Source: Gammaproteobacteria bacterium
GTDB lineage: Bacteria; Pseudomonadota; Gammaproteobacteria; Arenicellales; JAANXG01
Length of the DNA stretch: 8,499 nucleotides
Assembly: GCA_018263405.1 (NCBI GenBank)
Contig: JAANXG010000113.1
Location: forward strand, 1-8,499
Direction of reading: 5' to 3'
The notes under the pieces were generated by a model, which made no database searches, had not been told where the DNA came from, and saw only the letters and a list, made by a program, of their open reading frames with translations. The translations under genes and the position numbers were made by a program. Of the stretch, positions 1-6,999 are shown piece after piece. Numbering within the stretch: the first letter of the stretch is position 1; every line of letters starts with the position of its first letter.

Positions 1-44
1 ATTTGGGTTAGATTTGGACGATCCGATGGAACAAAACCGCAGTA

Positions 45-211
45 CTAGGAGCCTGTCGGACTTAGGATGAATCTACTGCGGCGGCGGGAGATCGGCCCAC
101 TTTCCCGATTTATTTCGTTAAATAGCTGGCTATTCGCCTCAATAAATCGAAAAATTGGTCTCGATTTCCCACCTACCTCGCTACGATCCCCTAAGTCCGA
201 CAGGCTCCTAG
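45..211. mobile_element. Palindromic miniature element (MITE-like) with 22-bp terminal inverted repeats
   Basis: Positions 45-66 and 190-211 are perfect 22-bp inverted repeats containing the core GCCTGTCGGACTTAGG. The outermost four bases on each side are CTAG, so the repeats can also be read as 18-bp ends flanked by a palindromic CTAG target duplication. The interior is an imperfect palindrome too: CGATTTATT at 106-114 faces AATAAATCG further right, and the centre at 121-134 reads AATAGC-TG-GCTATT, symmetric about position 128. The element has room for no transposase, and the short minus-strand reading frame across it resembles no protein I recognise. The best reading is a non-autonomous insertion element or the fused ends of an IS. 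CTAG fits the YTAR target preference known for IS5-type elements, but the parent family is an inference. Transcribed, it would fold into a long hairpin downstream of phoR. Confidence 0.75.
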
Positions 212-285
212 CAGGGCTAATACGAGGATTTTGCGATTGAGGATCGTTCAAAGGTGGCCCGAAGACGGGATGTGAAAATGGGAAG

Positions 286-1653
286 TTATTTTGGTACGGT
301 GGCCGGAGCCGTTGCGGGGTTTTCCCGGTCGTGGTCGATCACCGGTACCCGCGGATCGACCAGACGTGATTCGGGAAACATACAGGTAAAAACACTGCCT
401 TTGCCTATTTCACTCGAAATTTTCAGTTCGGCGTCGTGCCGTGACAGGATAAGCTTGACGATCGACAATCCGAGTCCGGTCCCGCCTGATTCCCGGCTAC
501 GGGCCGGATCGATTCGATAGAAACGTTCGCCCAGCCGCGGCAGGTGGCGTGCGGGAATGCCTTCTCCGTTGTCTTCGACACTGAATCGCGCGCCGCCGTC
601 ACAGGCCGTCCACCGTATGGCAATACGGGAATGGGGGGGCGTATGGCGCACTGCGTTGAATACCAGGTTGGAAAAAGCCCTTTGCAACCACGATGCATGT
701 CCCCGGATCGATCTGTACTCTTCCGCCATAACGCTGAAGGTATGCGCGGACTCCCCACTAAGCGCTTTAGCGTCTTCAATGATGCTCTCTATCATTTCCG
801 GCACAGGCACGGCCCTCTTCGCGGGCAGCTCTTTTTCAAAGTCAAGGCGGGAGAGCGACATCAGGTCATTCAGCGTTTCTTCCATGCGTTCCGCCTGCTG
901 CAACATCAACTGCCTTACGCGATCTTGCCGTCGGGAATCACCGACAGGCTCCACTGGGGTGTCCAGAAAACCGCGTAAAACCGTCAATGGTGTGCGCAGT
1001 TCGTGAGATGCGTTGGCAACGAAATCCCGGTGCAGACGATCGAGATAGTACTGCCGCGTAATATCGCGCGCGATCAGCAGGCGCTGACGCTTTTTTCCGA
1101 ACCGGGTGACCTTGACCGACAATATTGTTGAGCGGTCTCCGGGAGAGCTGAATTCGAGAGGGCGCTCGTAGTCCTCCAGGCTGAAGTATTCGCGAAATAT
1201 CGGATCCCCGACCGCCGCGGAAATACCCTGTCCCCTCACGCCGGGCCATCCCAACCCGAGCAAGTCACCGGCGGCAGCGTTGCACCATTCGATATTGCCT
1301 TCTTTCCCGGTGATAATCGCGGCGTCGGGAAATGCGGCTGCGGACTCCCTGAACCGATCCAGAAACGTAGCAATACGGCGTTTGCGCTTCTTACTGCGTT
1401 TCTCTAGGGTCCGCACCCTTTCATACAGCCCGCCCCATAAGCCAGGTGGAAAGGGCGGCTTTAATTTCCCGCCGCTGTCAAGTATTCGGACGATTCGAAC
1501 GAGATTATAGAGATGCCATACGGCGTAGACGGCAACGCCGGCCAGTAAAAATAACAAAGGAGATTCAAAAATCAATCCTCCAATTCCGCCGAGTACCGCG
1601 ATACCCGCCGGCCACAACAGTTCGATTTTGAGTGAATCGTTTCGATTGTCCAC
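286..1653 (-). CDS. phoR: Phosphate regulon sensor histidine kinase PhoR
   Basis: This is the membrane-bound sensor kinase of the phosphate regulon; it phosphorylates PhoB when phosphate is scarce. The 455 residues show two hydrophobic helices (about 11-28 and 32-50) and a basic linker with KKRKRR (about 88-93). A PAS domain follows (about 104-200, ending ARDIT). The HisKA helix has phospho-acceptor H217 in NASHELRTPLTVL. The HATPase domain has an N box (N329, N333), G1 DNGEGIP (361-367) and G2 GGTGLGL (390-396). All catalytic motifs are intact, and there is no large periplasmic domain, as in E. coli PhoR, so input probably comes through PhoU and the Pst transporter. The start is GTG, chosen because AGGAAA lies four bases upstream. 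It is the last gene of the operon, 40 bp after phoB. The tail after about residue 431 is low-complexity and not conserved in the family. Confidence 0.95.
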   Translation of the reverse strand: MDNRNDSLKIELLWPAGIAVLGGIGGLIFESPLLFLLAGVAVYAVWHLYNLVRIVRILDSGGKLKPPFPPGLWGGLYERVRTLEKRSKKRKRRIATFLDRFRESAAAFPDAAIITGKEGNIEWCNAAAGDLLGLGWPGVRGQGISAAVGDPIFREYFSLEDYERPLEFSSPGDRSTILSVKVTRFGKKRQRLLIARDITRQYYLDRLHRDFVANASHELRTPLTVLRGFLDTPVEPVGDSRRQDRVRQLMLQQAERMEETLNDLMSLSRLDFEKELPAKRAVPVPEMIESIIEDAKALSGESAHTFSVMAEEYRSIRGHASWLQRAFSNLVFNAVRHTPPHSRIAIRWTACDGGARFSVEDNGEGIPARHLPRLGERFYRIDPARSRESGGTGLGLSIVKLILSRHDAELKISSEIGKGSVFTCMFPESRLVDPRVPVIDHDRENPATAPATVPK

Positions 1654-1656
1654 GCG

Positions 1657-1662
1657 TTTCCT
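1657..1662 (-). promoter_or_regulatory. Ribosome binding site supporting the phoR GTG start
   Basis: On the minus strand AGGAAA lies four bases before the GTG at 1651-1653. It supports this non-ATG start, from which the two-helix membrane anchor is complete. Confidence 0.6.
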
Positions 1663-1693
1663 GCACCGAAATAAATCGGCGAGCGATAGATTA

Positions 1694-2455
1694 TCACTCC
1701 GAAGATCCAGTGTCGTGAGTCTTGTCGTGCTTTGTTGACAGGCGATACCCTGTCCCCCTCACGGTCTGGATCAGCCGATCATGGCTCGAGGGTTCCAGGG
1801 CCTTACGCAACCGTTGAATATGTACGTCGACGGTGCGTTCCTCGACGAAGGTATTATTATCCCAGACCTGCTGGATCAGCTGTGCCCGGCTAAAAACCCG
1901 CTCCGGATGAGTCATGAGGTAGTAAAGTAATCGAAACTCGATGGGGGACAGATCCACCGCCTGGTCGGAAATCGTCACCCTGTGCGTATCGGGATCCAGG
2001 CGCAGACCGGAAATTTCCACCGGGGCAATGGGTATGGATTGCGCGGTGCGTCGCAATACCGCCTTGATCCGCGCGGTTAATTCAAGCGACGAAAACGGCT
2101 TGGTCATATAGTCGTCCGCGCCGATATTCAACCCCTGCACTTTGTCGGTCTCGGCTGTGCGCGCGGTTAACATGATAATAGGGATTTCCCTCGTGGCCGG
2201 ATCGTTTTTCAGCCGGCGCGCGAAATCGGCGCCGGATTCGGACGGCAGCATCCAGTCGAGCAGAATCAAATCCGGTGACGAGCGGGCGACCTCGAGACGG
2301 GCGGTATCCGTGTTTCCTGCTTCAACGCATTCGAAACCGCTTCGGGAAAGATTCATGGAAATCATCTCCCGGATTGCCGGTTCATCGTCCACTACCAGTA
2401 TCTTGGGTGTTCTCGCCATTCGGATTAAACAGGCCGCGGATACGCCTTCACCCAT
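1694..2455 (-). CDS. phoB: Phosphate regulon response regulator PhoB
   Basis: This is an OmpR/PhoB-family DNA-binding regulator that binds Pho boxes after phosphorylation by PhoR. Numbered from the upstream ATG (253 residues), the receiver domain spans about 17-136. Its acidic pair is D23/D24 in VVDDEP, the phospho-acceptor is D67 in LLDWMLP, the switch Thr is T97 and the conserved Lys is K119 in TKPF. The winged-helix domain spans about 147-240, with VDVHIQRLRKAL as recognition helix and RGTGYR in the wing. Two starts are possible. ATG at 2453-2455 overlaps the pstB stop by 8 bp and has GAAGGG four bases upstream. The internal ATG at 2417-2419 gives MARTPKILVVDD, matching the family N-terminus, but has no visible ribosome site. 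I kept the upstream start on Shine-Dalgarno evidence; the 12-residue extension is not family-conserved. The gene ends in tandem stops TGA TAA. Confidence 0.95.
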   Translation of the reverse strand: MGEGVSAACLIRMARTPKILVVDDEPAIREMISMNLSRSGFECVEAGNTDTARLEVARSSPDLILLDWMLPSESGADFARRLKNDPATREIPIIMLTARTAETDKVQGLNIGADDYMTKPFSSLELTARIKAVLRRTAQSIPIAPVEISGLRLDPDTHRVTISDQAVDLSPIEFRLLYYLMTHPERVFSRAQLIQQVWDNNTFVEERTVDVHIQRLRKALEPSSHDRLIQTVRGTGYRLSTKHDKTHDTGSSE

Positions 2456-3230
2456 AACGCCCTTCGATATAGTCCGCCGTCTCGGATTGGCGGGGTGTTA
2501 AAAACACTTCCTCGGTCGCGCCGTGCTCGATAACCTTTCCCATCAACATGAAGATACACTCTTCGCTGGCGCGCCTGGCTTGTGCCATGTTGTGGGTTAC
2601 GATCAGGATCGTGAAATCGCCCCGGAGTTCCCAGATTAGCTCCTCTACCGCTTCGGTGCCCTTGGGGTCCAGCGCCGAGCACGGCTCGTCCATCAGCAGG
2701 ACCGCGGGCTTTACCGGCAGCAAGCGGGCGATACACAATTTCTGTTGTTCTTCCAGCGACAACTCGGTTGCCTTTCGCTGCAGCCTGTCCTTGACTTTAT
2801 CCCAAAGCAGGACCCGGCGCAGAGCCGATTCTACGACGTCTTCCCTGTCGAATTTCGATGATTTTTGTCCGCGCATGTGAATATTGTGGCCAAACAGGAT
2901 GTTGTCGCGAATCGAAAGCGGCAGAGGATTGGGCCGCTGGAAAACCATCCCGATCTGCTTGCGCACCTGAAGGATTTCGACGTTCGCATCAAGGATATTC
3001 TTCCCCAGCACTTCGATGGTGCCTTCCGTGCGTACGTAGCCGAGCCGCTCGTTGATTCTATTGACGCTGCGCAGATACGTGGATTTTCCGCAGCCGGATG
3101 GCCCTATCAGCGACGTAATGATCCCCTTTTTGACGTCCAAATTGATATCGAACAGAGCCTGAAACGTCCCATACCACAGATTCAGCATGACGGTATGAAC
3201 GGCGTAGTCGTCGCGAGCGGGGCTGTTCAT
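2448..3230 (-). CDS. pstB: Phosphate transporter ATPase PstB, copy 2 (degenerate signature motif)
   Basis: This is a cytoplasmic ATP-binding subunit of the Pst phosphate importer (260 residues, usual PstB length). Intact motifs are Walker A GPSGCGKST (43-51), Q-loop Q98 in GMVFQRPNP, Walker B LLMDEP with D181 and catalytic E182, D-loop SALD (D188), and switch H213 in VTHNM. The ABC signature is broken: PstB normally has LSGGQQQRLCIAR, but here residues 157-169 read LSLEEQQKLCIAR, so both signature glycines are lost. The rest of the protein is well conserved, which argues against decay. The gene directly follows a second pstB copy that has the opposite defects, so a heterodimer is likely. The ATG has no clear Shine-Dalgarno site. 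The stop overlaps the phoB start, suggesting translational coupling. The PstB assignment, rather than another ABC family, rests on GTFQALFDINLDV, NRINERLGYVRTEG and LCIAR. Confidence 0.92.
   Translation of the reverse strand: MNSPARDDYAVHTVMLNLWYGTFQALFDINLDVKKGIITSLIGPSGCGKSTYLRSVNRINERLGYVRTEGTIEVLGKNILDANVEILQVRKQIGMVFQRPNPLPLSIRDNILFGHNIHMRGQKSSKFDREDVVESALRRVLLWDKVKDRLQRKATELSLEEQQKLCIARLLPVKPAVLLMDEPCSALDPKGTEAVEELIWELRGDFTILIVTHNMAQARRASEECIFMLMGKVIEHGATEEVFLTPRQSETADYIEGRYG
2460..2465 (-). promoter_or_regulatory. Ribosome binding site for the upstream phoB start, inside the pstB end
   Basis: On the minus strand GAAGGG lies four bases before the ATG at 2453-2455, within the last codons of pstB copy 2. 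It favours the longer phoB product and coupled translation. The downstream family-consensus ATG at 2417-2419 has no comparable site. Confidence 0.5.
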
Positions 3231-3261
3231 AACGTTCGTTGATTGGAATGGAGCATAATAG

Positions 3262-4059
3262 TCAGCCGAAACGACCCGCTATATAATCCCGGGTACGTTG
3301 GTCTTTCACATCGCCCTGGAAAAGTTGTTCGGTCGGGCCGACCTCCACGCACTCTCCTCCGAGGAAAAACGCCGTGCGATCGGCCAGTCGGCGGGCCTGT
3401 TGCACCAAATTCGTCACCAGAATAATGGTGATCTCGTTTCGCAGCTCCTTTAGGACGTCCTCGATCCGCATCGTGGTCACGGGATCGACGGCGATGGAGA
3501 ATTCATCGAGCATCAAGAGTTCCGGATTCTGGGATAACGCTCTGGCGATGGTCAGGCGCTGTTGCTGCCCGCCGGAGAGCAGACTGCCAAGAGATTTCAA
3601 CCGGTCCTTTACTTCGTCCCAAAGGGCCGCGCGGGTGAGGCAGCGCTCGACGATGACATCCAGTTCCGCCTTTTTGGTGGTGCCGGCCAGACGCGGCGCC
3701 ATGGCCACGTTATCGTAAACCGTGAGCGGCAGGCCCACCGGCAGCGGAAACACGACGCCAATGCGGCTGCGTAGCGCATAAACGTTTCGCAGGGCCTTTA
3801 TATCGCGGCCATTGAAGCGAATGGTGCCGTCCACCTGCATCGATGAGTTGAACATATCCATGCGGTTCAGGGCTTTTAGAAACGAGGTCTTGCCGGCGTT
3901 GGCCGGCCCGATGATCCCGAAAATTTCGTGTTCGCGAATCGACAAGTTCACGTTGTCCAGAATGGTTTGTCCGCCGTAACCGATCGACAGGTCATCGATT
4001 TCAAGTTTCACCGGTGAATCCTCACGCCCGTGCGCGGAGGCAATACTCCCGGCTACCAT
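3262..4059 (-). CDS. pstB: Phosphate transporter ATPase PstB, copy 1 (lacks Q-loop Gln and switch His)
   Basis: This is the second cytoplasmic ATPase subunit of the Pst importer (265 residues). Walker A is present but atypical, GPANAGKT (51-58). The signature LSGGQQQRLTIAR (161-173) is perfect. Walker B reads LLMLDEF, keeping D185 and E186, but the D-loop is SIAVD instead of SALD. The Q-loop Gln is replaced: VFP (P105) where PstB has VFQ. The switch His is also lost: VTNLVQQA has N217 where PstB has VTHNMQQA. Such a subunit should not hydrolyse ATP well at its own Walker site but can donate a signature to a partner. I chose ATG at 4057-4059 because AGGA lies four bases upstream and the start overlaps the pstA stop by 7 bp; a GTG at 4078-4080 would add seven residues and is less well supported. 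Identity as PstB rests on KALNRMDMF and the operon position. Confidence 0.9.
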   Translation of the reverse strand: MVAGSIASAHGREDSPVKLEIDDLSIGYGGQTILDNVNLSIREHEIFGIIGPANAGKTSFLKALNRMDMFNSSMQVDGTIRFNGRDIKALRNVYALRSRIGVVFPLPVGLPLTVYDNVAMAPRLAGTTKKAELDVIVERCLTRAALWDEVKDRLKSLGSLLSGGQQQRLTIARALSQNPELLMLDEFSIAVDPVTTMRIEDVLKELRNEITIILVTNLVQQARRLADRTAFFLGGECVEVGPTEQLFQGDVKDQRTRDYIAGRFG

Positions 4060-4922
4060 TTTTTCCTGCCCCTCAGCCACATACGAAGCGCAATTGAAAA
4101 GCTGTTCATAAGCAAAACCATACCGATCAGGACCAAAGCCACACCGAAGGGCAACGCCTCCGGAACGCCCGGAACCTGGGTGGTTATGACGTAGAGATGC
4201 AGGGATAGCGCCATGGTCTGGTCGAACACGCTTTCAGGCAGAAAGGGCAAAAAGAAGGCCGCACCCGTGAACATGATCGGTGCGGTCTCGCCCGTGGTGC
4301 GTGAAACCTCCAGGATAACACCGGTCAGAATGCCGCTGACCGCGTTGGGCAATACGACCCGGCGAATGGTCTGCCAGCGGGTTGCCCCCATATTCCAGCA
4401 CGCCTCGCGAAACTCCCGCGGCACTGCCTGCAACGACTCCCGGGTCGCGACAATCACGACCGGTAAGGTCATAATCGCCAGCGTCAGGCTCGCGGCCAGA
4501 ATGCTGGTGCCGATTCCGAAAAACAGCACAAACGCGCCAACCCCGAATAGTGCATGTACGATCGACGGGACACCGGCTAGATTGATGATGGCGAGGTTTA
4601 TGACCCGGGTAAACCAATTGTCGCCGGCGTACTCGCTCAAGTAAACCGCCGCCGCAACGCCCAGCGGTACGGACACCAATAAGGCCACCGCCACCAGCCA
4701 GACGGTTCCATACAGAGCCGGGAAAATACCGCCCTCTCTCATGCCGTTGGTCGGGTCGCCGAACAGAAATTCCGCGGATATGATGGATCCACCTTTGTAG
4801 ACGAGCGTGGCGAGTATCAACAAAACGGGCAAAATCAACAGCGCCGTCACCAGCATAAAACCCATGCGGAACAGGGTTTGCGTGTTTTTGTCCCGTTGGT
4901 TCAATTCTGTCGCTGCAAACAT
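4053..4922 (-). CDS. pstA: Phosphate transporter permease PstA
   Basis: This is one of the two inner-membrane channel subunits of the Pst importer (289 residues, close to E. coli PstA). Hydrophobic segments lie at about 20-42, 69-92, 106-133, 141-160, 196-206 and 259-279, matching the six-helix permease plan. The cytoplasmic EAA loop that docks the ATPase is REACWNMGA (172-180), followed by TRWQTIRRVVLP. A conserved Arg and Glu sit in SRTTGETAP (R208, E212), a region tied to phosphate translocation in E. coli PstA and PstC. The start ATG is 6 bp after the pstC stop, and the end overlaps pstB copy 1 by 7 bp, so translation is probably coupled. No residue looks out of place. Its EAA loop should contact one of the two non-identical PstB proteins; which one cannot be told from sequence. 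Confidence 0.95.
   Translation of the reverse strand: MFAATELNQRDKNTQTLFRMGFMLVTALLILPVLLILATLVYKGGSIISAEFLFGDPTNGMREGGIFPALYGTVWLVAVALLVSVPLGVAAAVYLSEYAGDNWFTRVINLAIINLAGVPSIVHALFGVGAFVLFFGIGTSILAASLTLAIMTLPVVIVATRESLQAVPREFREACWNMGATRWQTIRRVVLPNAVSGILTGVILEVSRTTGETAPIMFTGAAFFLPFLPESVFDQTMALSLHLYVITTQVPGVPEALPFGVALVLIGMVLLMNSFSIALRMWLRGRKKW
4064..4067 (-). promoter_or_regulatory. Ribosome binding site deciding the pstB copy 1 start
   Basis: On the minus strand AGGA, followed by AAAA and then ATG (4057-4059), lies within the last codons of pstA. It selects this ATG over the upstream GTG at 4078-4080. Confidence 0.6.
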
Positions 4923-4928
4923 GGCGTC

Positions 4929-5894
4929 TTATCCCTTGCGAACGCCGCGGACCACCAGGTCCGCGGTCAGGTTGATAACGAAAGTAACGACGAAAAGAAA
5001 AATGCCGATCGTGAACAACGCCATGTAATGATTCGATCCGACCGCGGTTTCACCAAGTTCGGCGGCGATGGTAGCGGTCAGCGCGCGCACCGAATCGAAT
5101 ATGCTGCTCGGTAGATTGATCGCATGGCCGGTGGCCATCAGCACCGCCATGGTTTCACCGAATCCCCGGCCCACACCCAACAGAACGGCGCCAAGCAGGC
5201 CGTTCCTGGCAGCCGGCAAAACGACCTTGATGGTGACCTGCCAGTGGGTAGCGCCCATCGCTTCGGCCGCTTCTCGATAGCGGTCGGGAACCGCCTTGAG
5301 TGCGTCCTCCGCGATCGAGGTCATAATCGGCGCCGCCATCAGACCCAGTATGACTCCCGCATTCAGCACGGTGAGTCCGATCGGGACGTCGAAGATCTTT
5401 ATGATCAGAGGATTCATGATGGTCAGGCCAATGAAACCCCATACTATGGAGGGGATCGCCGCCAACAGTTCGACCAGTATCTTCAGATACTCCCGTGTTT
5501 TCCCCGTGGCAAACTCGGCTATGTATATTGCCGCCCCGAGGGAAAAGGGTATGGCGATCAGCATGGCGAGGCCGGTGACACTTGCCGTTCCCGCCACCAG
5601 AGCGAGGATTCCATAGGTTGGGTTGTATTCCGACGTGGGCCGCCAGCGTGGCGAGGTGAAGAACTGCCCGAAATCCATTTCACCGAATATGAAACCAAAC
5701 CCCTCCTTGGTAATAAAGACGAAGATCCCAATGATGAATACGATCGCCGATATACCGCCGATAAAGACCAGTAATTGTATGCCCTGGTCGATATACCAGT
5801 CGGCGTCGCGCCGATCGAAGTCCGTTGCCTGAATCCGGCCCCTTTGCGCGGGTCCGCCCGCCGGGGACGCGCCCTCGGCGATGTCGTTCGCCAT
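4929..5894 (-). CDS. pstC: Phosphate transporter permease PstC
   Basis: This is the partner inner-membrane channel subunit of the Pst importer (321 residues, normal length). A hydrophilic N-terminus of about 35 residues precedes membrane segments at about 38-61, 94-117, 136-160, 170-193, 228-253 and 291-313. The EAA docking loop is REAAEAMGA (207-215), followed by THWQVTIKVVLP. The signature GRGFGETMAV (242-251) carries the conserved Arg (R243) and Glu (E247) of PstC. The motif AAIPSIVWGFIGL (145-157) is typical of phosphate permeases. The ATG lies 1 bp after the phoU stop and the gene ends 6 bp before pstA, so it sits in a tightly coupled block. Sequence and length look ordinary. Confidence 0.96.
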   Translation of the reverse strand: MANDIAEGASPAGGPAQRGRIQATDFDRRDADWYIDQGIQLLVFIGGISAIVFIIGIFVFITKEGFGFIFGEMDFGQFFTSPRWRPTSEYNPTYGILALVAGTASVTGLAMLIAIPFSLGAAIYIAEFATGKTREYLKILVELLAAIPSIVWGFIGLTIMNPLIIKIFDVPIGLTVLNAGVILGLMAAPIMTSIAEDALKAVPDRYREAAEAMGATHWQVTIKVVLPAARNGLLGAVLLGVGRGFGETMAVLMATGHAINLPSSIFDSVRALTATIAAELGETAVGSNHYMALFTIGIFLFVVTFVINLTADLVVRGVRKG

Positions 5895-5895
5895 C

Positions 5896-6978
5896 TCAGA
5901 CCGCCCCTTTACCGGTCATCATTTCGACCAGATCACTGACGTTCGCCACGATACCGCGATACAGTTCCTCCAGAAAAGAATCGTCCGATATGTCGGCTAT
6001 TCCGGACATATCCGGTTCTACGTCCCACTCCAGCGCTGAAGTATGAAAAGGCAGAGTCGGAAAATAGGACGCCACCGCACTGTCGAGGCTTACCACCACA
6101 AAATACTCGCCCACGCCTTCCGGGGACGGGTCGAACTCCACCGGCTCGGTAGACTCCAATTCGTAGCCGTGCCGCTGCATAAACGAGACCGTTGCGGAAT
6201 CCAGAGGTCTTGCCTGTCGACCGGTATAGAGGTAGTCGGCACTGTCCGGAAACAATTTACGGGCAATGGCAACAGCCATGGGAGCGAGACGGGAACCCTC
6301 CTCGTCCACGAACAGGATTTTATGCCGGGCCGCCTGTTTGTATTCACCGCTGATCGCGAACAGGGCTTCTTCGCAGATGTTTTTAGCCTGATCAGAAACC
6401 CGTTTCACCATATTGAAGATGACGAACATGGACAACGAATCCCGAACTCGCGCGCTATCGCCGACGTCTATCAAATCCGAGTAGACCACATCCATGCGTG
6501 GTTCGATGCTTGACGCCATGTTCATTGTCGTACGCGCCTTCTCTTCATTACTCTCCGAGAACGCCGAGATCGATTGATCCAGCATGAGCAGTACGTCACG
6601 GGATATCAATTCCAGTTGGCGCACCAATAGCTCTTTCGGCGGTTTTGACATCTGTATGGCCTCGCGGCTAATCGTCACGGCGTAGTCACCGAGGCGCTCA
6701 AGTTGAATACTCGTCCTGACCACGGACTCGACAAGGCGCAAGGGGCCGGCGCTCGGCAGATGCACTGCAATGAAGCGGAAACACGCCTTGTTCAGCTCCG
6801 TATGGGCGCGATTGATTTTCCCGTCTTCGAGGATAGTTCTGTAAGCCAGTTTGCGGCTGCCCGTCTTAACGGCCTGCAGTGAATTCGCCACGGCTTGCTC
6901 GGCATCGCGTGCCAGAGCCCCGACGCGCCGCTGTATATTGTCAAGATCCTGCTGTAGGCGTTGTTCGTAGTGCGACAT
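5896..6978 (-). CDS. phoU: PhoU fused to an inactive low-molecular-weight phosphatase/ArsC-like domain
   Basis: PhoU is the cytoplasmic protein that links the Pst transporter to PhoR and represses the regulon when phosphate is plentiful. Usual PhoU is about 220-240 residues; this protein has 360. Residues 1-215 are a helical PhoU with the first metal-binding motif intact (QLERLGDYA, E94 and D98). The second reads MVKRVSDQAKN, where the usual Glu is K192. Residues 218-360 follow the low-molecular-weight tyrosine phosphatase/arsenate reductase fold: a first strand KILFV, a P-loop position, PMAVAIARKLF, GYELES, a strand EYFVVVSL, then W318 and a final helix. The P-loop reads DEEGSRLAP (225-233). 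The catalytic Cys is D225, the Arg is L231 and the Ser is A232. The domain has no cysteine, so it cannot do thiol chemistry. Phosphate or arsenate sensing is my inference. The ATG has a weak ribosome site. The gene's place between pstS and pstC is unusual. Confidence 0.92.
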   Translation of the reverse strand: MSHYEQRLQQDLDNIQRRVGALARDAEQAVANSLQAVKTGSRKLAYRTILEDGKINRAHTELNKACFRFIAVHLPSAGPLRLVESVVRTSIQLERLGDYAVTISREAIQMSKPPKELLVRQLELISRDVLLMLDQSISAFSESNEEKARTTMNMASSIEPRMDVVYSDLIDVGDSARVRDSLSMFVIFNMVKRVSDQAKNICEEALFAISGEYKQAARHKILFVDEEGSRLAPMAVAIARKLFPDSADYLYTGRQARPLDSATVSFMQRHGYELESTEPVEFDPSPEGVGEYFVVVSLDSAVASYFPTLPFHTSALEWDVEPDMSGIADISDDSFLEELYRGIVANVSDLVEMMTGKGAV

Positions 6979-6999
6979 CTTTAATTGGTCCCGGGTTTA

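Noticed and set aside
45..251. 68-codon minus-strand reading frame across the palindromic element
   Set aside because: It matches no family I know, has no clear ribosome site and is made of the inverted repeat sequence; an accidental frame is more likely.
258..269. Small hairpin CCCG-AAGA-CGGG after phoR as terminator
   Set aside because: The stem has only four base pairs and no U-tract follows on the minus strand.
544..1006. Plus-strand reading frames antisense to phoR and similar frames over the other genes
   Set aside because: They overlap strongly conserved genes, have no family motifs, and are the usual shadow frames of GC-rich coding DNA.
1666..1679. Palindrome-like CCGAAATAAATCGG in the phoB-phoR gap, sharing 13 bases with the miniature element
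   Set aside because: A 13-base match within 8.5 kb is near chance expectation and the stem is only four base pairs; no evidence of a second element copy.
2448..3230. pstB copy 2 as a pseudogene because of its broken signature
   Set aside because: The frame is full length and every other catalytic motif is intact, and the neighbour supplies the missing signature; a specialised subunit explains this better.
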